NCBI GenBank assembly: GCA_965227745.1
Contig: OZ245769.1
Span: forward strand, 5,332,001-5,396,000
Length of the DNA: 64,000 nucleotides
Origin: GAS368 sp965227745
GTDB lineage: Bacteria > Verrucomicrobiota > Verrucomicrobiia > Opitutales > Opitutaceae
Direction: 5' to 3'
The notes under the pieces are model-generated. The model had not been told where the DNA came from, searched no databases, and saw nothing but the letters and a program-made list of their open reading frames with translations. Below are positions 61,731 to 64,000 of the stretch, in pieces. The position numbers and the translations under genes are program-made. Numbering within the stretch: the stretch's first letter is position 1; the number at the start of each line of letters is the position of its first letter.

Positions 61731-64000
61731 TTACGCGTGGAGCGGGGTTGGGGTGGTGGGAGTGGAAGACGCTTTGGCGGGCCGGTCCTGCTCGAACCAG
61801 CAGTAGAGAGTGGGCAGCAGCACGAGCGTGAGGAACGTCGCCGTGATGATGCCCCCGATGACGACGGTCGCGATCGGGCGCTGCACCTCGGCACCGGAGC
61901 CGTGGGCCAACGCCATCGGCACGAAGCCTAGGGCGGCGACGAGTGCCGTCATGAGGACAGGGCGCAGGCGCGTGAGCGCCCCCTCGATCACGGCCTCGCG
62001 GACAGATTTACCCTCTTCGCGCAGTTGATTGATGAAGGAGATCATCATCACGCCGTTGAGCACCGCCACGCCGGAGAGGGCGATGAAGCCCACGGCCGCG
62101 GAGATGGAGAACGGCAGATCGCGGAGCCAGAGGGCAAAGATACCACCGGTGACGGCGAGCGGAATTCCGCTGTAAACAATCAAGGCCTGGCGCACGCTGC
62201 CGAAGGCCATGAAGATGAGGAGAAAGATGAGGGCCAGGGCGGCCGGCACGACAATCATGAGCCGGGCCCGCGCCTCCTGCAGGTTCTTAAACGCGCCGCC
62301 GTACTCGATGAAGTAGCCCTCCGGCAGCTTCACCCCGGCGGCGATCTTCGCGCGGGCCTCCTCGACGAAGCTCTGCACGTCGCGACCCCGCAGATTGACC
62401 TGGATGGCCATCCGGCGTTGGAACGCCTCGCGGGTGATGGAGTTGACGCTTTCCGTCATGCTTACGTCGGCGACTTGGGCGAGTGTAACCATGCCGCCGT
62501 CGGACGTGCGCACGGGGAACTGACCGACGTTGGCGAAATCCTGTCGGGCCGTTTCCGGGAGGCGGGTGATGATCGCGAAGCGACGGTTGCCATCGGCGAT
62601 GACGCCCGCCTGCTTGCCGGCGAAGGCGGTCTCCACGACCGAATTCACCTCGTCCGCGTGGACGTTGTAGCGTGCCATGGCGGTACGGTTGAGCACGACC
62701 TGCAGCACGGGGGCCTTGCCCGCGGCGTCGAACTCGATGTCGGCCGCGCCGGGGATTTTCTCGACGATCTCACGCACTTCGTTCGCGGCCTGCTCGAGTT
62801 TCTCGTAGTCATCGCCGAACACCTTGATGGCGATGTCGGCCCGGCTCCCGGAAAGGAGTTCGTTGAAGCGGAGTTCGATGGGCTGCGAGAAGAGGTAGCT
62901 CTGGCCGGGGAAATGGAGCGTGAGCTCCTTCGACATCAGATCAGTGAGCTCGTCCTTCGTGATGGTGCGCCCATCTATCTTGCGCCACTCCGCCGGGGGT
63001 TTGAGCATGATGTAGGAGTCGCCGACGTTGACGCCCATGGGATCGGTCGCGACCTCGGAAGTGCCGATGCGCGCGAAGGTGTGCGTCACCTCCGGGAATT
63101 TCTCCAGCATCAGCTTCTCCGCGGCCTTCTGCATTTCCACCGAGGGTGCGAGGCCGATGCTGGTCGTGCGGACCATCTGCGCGGCGAGTGAGCCCTCATC
63201 CAATTGCGGAATGAACTCCGCGCCGAGCTGCGCAAACACCCACAGCGAAATCCCGAAGAGCCCGACCGCGAGCGCCGACATCAGCCAGCGCAGGCGGAGG
63301 CTGAAATGGAGCACCGGTGAATAGACGCGCTTGGCGAAGCGAATGAGGAAATTGTCCTCTTCGCTGACCTTGGCCGTCATGAAAAAAGACAGCAGCACCG
63401 GCACCACGGTGAGGGCAAGCAGCAGCGCGCCGATCAAGGCGAACACCACGGTGAAGGCCATCGGCGTGAACATTTTTCCTTCCACGCCCGCGAGGGTGAA
63501 CATGGGCAGGTAGACGATGGTGATGATCGCCACGCCGAAGACGGTGGGGGTGCCGACTTGCTTGCAGGCCGTGAGGATCGTCTGCAGGCGCTCCTCCTTG
63601 GTGAGAAGTCGGCCGAGGTGCTGTTGACGGTGGGCGAGGAGACGCACGACGTTTTCGGCCATGACGACGGCGCCATCCACGATGAGACCGAAGTCCACGG
63701 CGCCGAGGCTCATGAGATTTCCCGAGACCCCGTAGCGCACCATGCCCGTCATCGCGAAAAGCATGGAAAGCGGAATCGCCGTCGCGACGATCAAGGCGGC
63801 GCGCCAGTTACCCAAGAGACCGATCAAGATCGCGATGACGAGAATCGCGCCCTCGAGCAGATTTTTTTCCACGGTCTTGATCGTGGAGTTCACGAGTTCG
63901 GTGCGGTTGTACAGCGTCTCGATTTCGACTCCGGGCGGCAGCTTGGCTTTTAGTTCCTCGATCCGCGTGTGGACCCGGCCGGAGACGATCCTACTGTTCT
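61731..64000 (-). CDS. CzcA/CusA-type heavy-metal RND efflux pump, 5'-truncated by window edge
   Basis: The visible part is 756 residues; about the first 300 are beyond the window, since the frame stays open to the last base. It shows the proton-relay motif DFGLIVDGAVVMAEN, with the Asp/Asp/Glu set of CzcA, and several membrane helices (VIAILIGLLGN, FGVAIITIVYLPMFTL). These belong to the HAE1/HME RND family. The C-terminal half repeats the fold (GFIALSGVAVLNGVMM). It exports divalent metal such as Co, Zn, Cd or Cu/Ag; the metal cannot be told from this part. Partner membrane-fusion genes would be upstream, outside the window. Confidence 0.95.
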   Translation of the reverse strand, partial: NSRIVSGRVHTRIEELKAKLPPGVEIETLYNRTELVNSTIKTVEKNLLEGAILVIAILIGLLGNWRAALIVATAIPLSMLFAMTGMVRYGVSGNLMSLGAVDFGLIVDGAVVMAENVVRLLAHRQQHLGRLLTKEERLQTILTACKQVGTPTVFGVAIITIVYLPMFTLAGVEGKMFTPMAFTVVFALIGALLLALTVVPVLLSFFMTAKVSEEDNFLIRFAKRVYSPVLHFSLRLRWLMSALAVGLFGISLWVFAQLGAEFIPQLDEGSLAAQMVRTTSIGLAPSVEMQKAAEKLMLEKFPEVTHTFARIGTSEVATDPMGVNVGDSYIMLKPPAEWRKIDGRTITKDELTDLMSKELTLHFPGQSYLFSQPIELRFNELLSGSRADIAIKVFGDDYEKLEQAANEVREIVEKIPGAADIEFDAAGKAPVLQVVLNRTAMARYNVHADEVNSVVETAFAGKQAGVIADGNRRFAIITRLPETARQDFANVGQFPVRTSDGGMVTLAQVADVSMTESVNSITREAFQRRMAIQVNLRGRDVQSFVEEARAKIAAGVKLPEGYFIEYGGAFKNLQEARARLMIVVPAALALIFLLIFMAFGSVRQALIVYSGIPLAVTGGIFALWLRDLPFSISAAVGFIALSGVAVLNGVMMISFINQLREEGKSVREAVIEGALTRLRPVLMTALVAALGFVPMALAHGSGAEVQRPIATVVIGGIITATFLTLVLLPTLYCWFEQDRPAKASSTPTTPTPLHA

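Overview
The window looks like a chromosomal segment of a high-GC member of the Verrucomicrobiota, probably Opitutaceae or close kin. This is inferred from protein style: exported Gfo/Idh/MocA and DUF1080 sugar proteins, Ala/Pro-rich tails on ribosomal proteins, and intergenic hairpins built from short repeats. No 16S gene is present to prove it. I see no prophage, CRISPR array, transposase or replication origin.

Layout. 1-10139: a truncated LysR regulator, a YCII-like protein, a minus-strand envelope cluster (LemA, DUF4870, DUF2059, M48 protease with TerB-like tail), and a plus-strand TPR-ExbB-ExbD-hypothetical cluster. 10234-22997: tRNA-Thr, tuf, tRNA-Trp, secE, nusG, rplK, rplA, rplJ, rplL, rpoB and rpoC, closed by a strong terminator. 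23251-27359: a small exported protein, a PRMT7-like methyltransferase, a GT39-like membrane protein and an outer-membrane beta-barrel candidate. 27360-27914: a gene-free stretch with a possible structured RNA and the rpsL promoter region. 27915-47753: one near-continuous str/S10/spc/alpha superoperon from rpsL to rplQ, ending in a terminator. 48029-61678: a catabolic region for sugars and amino sugars (two Gfo/Idh proteins, nucleoside-type MFS transporter, M20 peptidase, TetR, sugar-phosphate isomerase, nagB, nagA, a DapA/NanA-like aldolase, an epimerase, tandem DUF1080) and a Cys/His-rich exported protein. 61731-64000: a CzcA-type heavy-metal RND pump that runs off the window.

The superoperon departs from textbook order in several ways. 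The adk slot between secY and map holds a 142-aa relic of adenylate kinase with no P-loop and no LID domain. A small exported protein sits between rpsS and rplV. rpmD, infA and rpmJ are absent from their usual places. S5 and S11 carry long disordered N-terminal extensions. Long hairpins made of degenerate 7-8 bp repeats occupy the rpsE-rplO, rpsM-rpsK and rpoA-rplQ gaps.

The same type of repeat hairpin recurs in the catabolic half (49144-49272, 51983-52233, 54003-54228, 56136-56238), together with REP-like palindromes headed by GTAG or GGAG. The window therefore samples at least two dispersed-repeat families that have entered essential operons. No complete unknown multi-gene system is visible. 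The best leads are the kinase relic, the repeat families, the in-operon exported gene, the PRMT7-like enzyme and the candidate RNA at 27422-27553.
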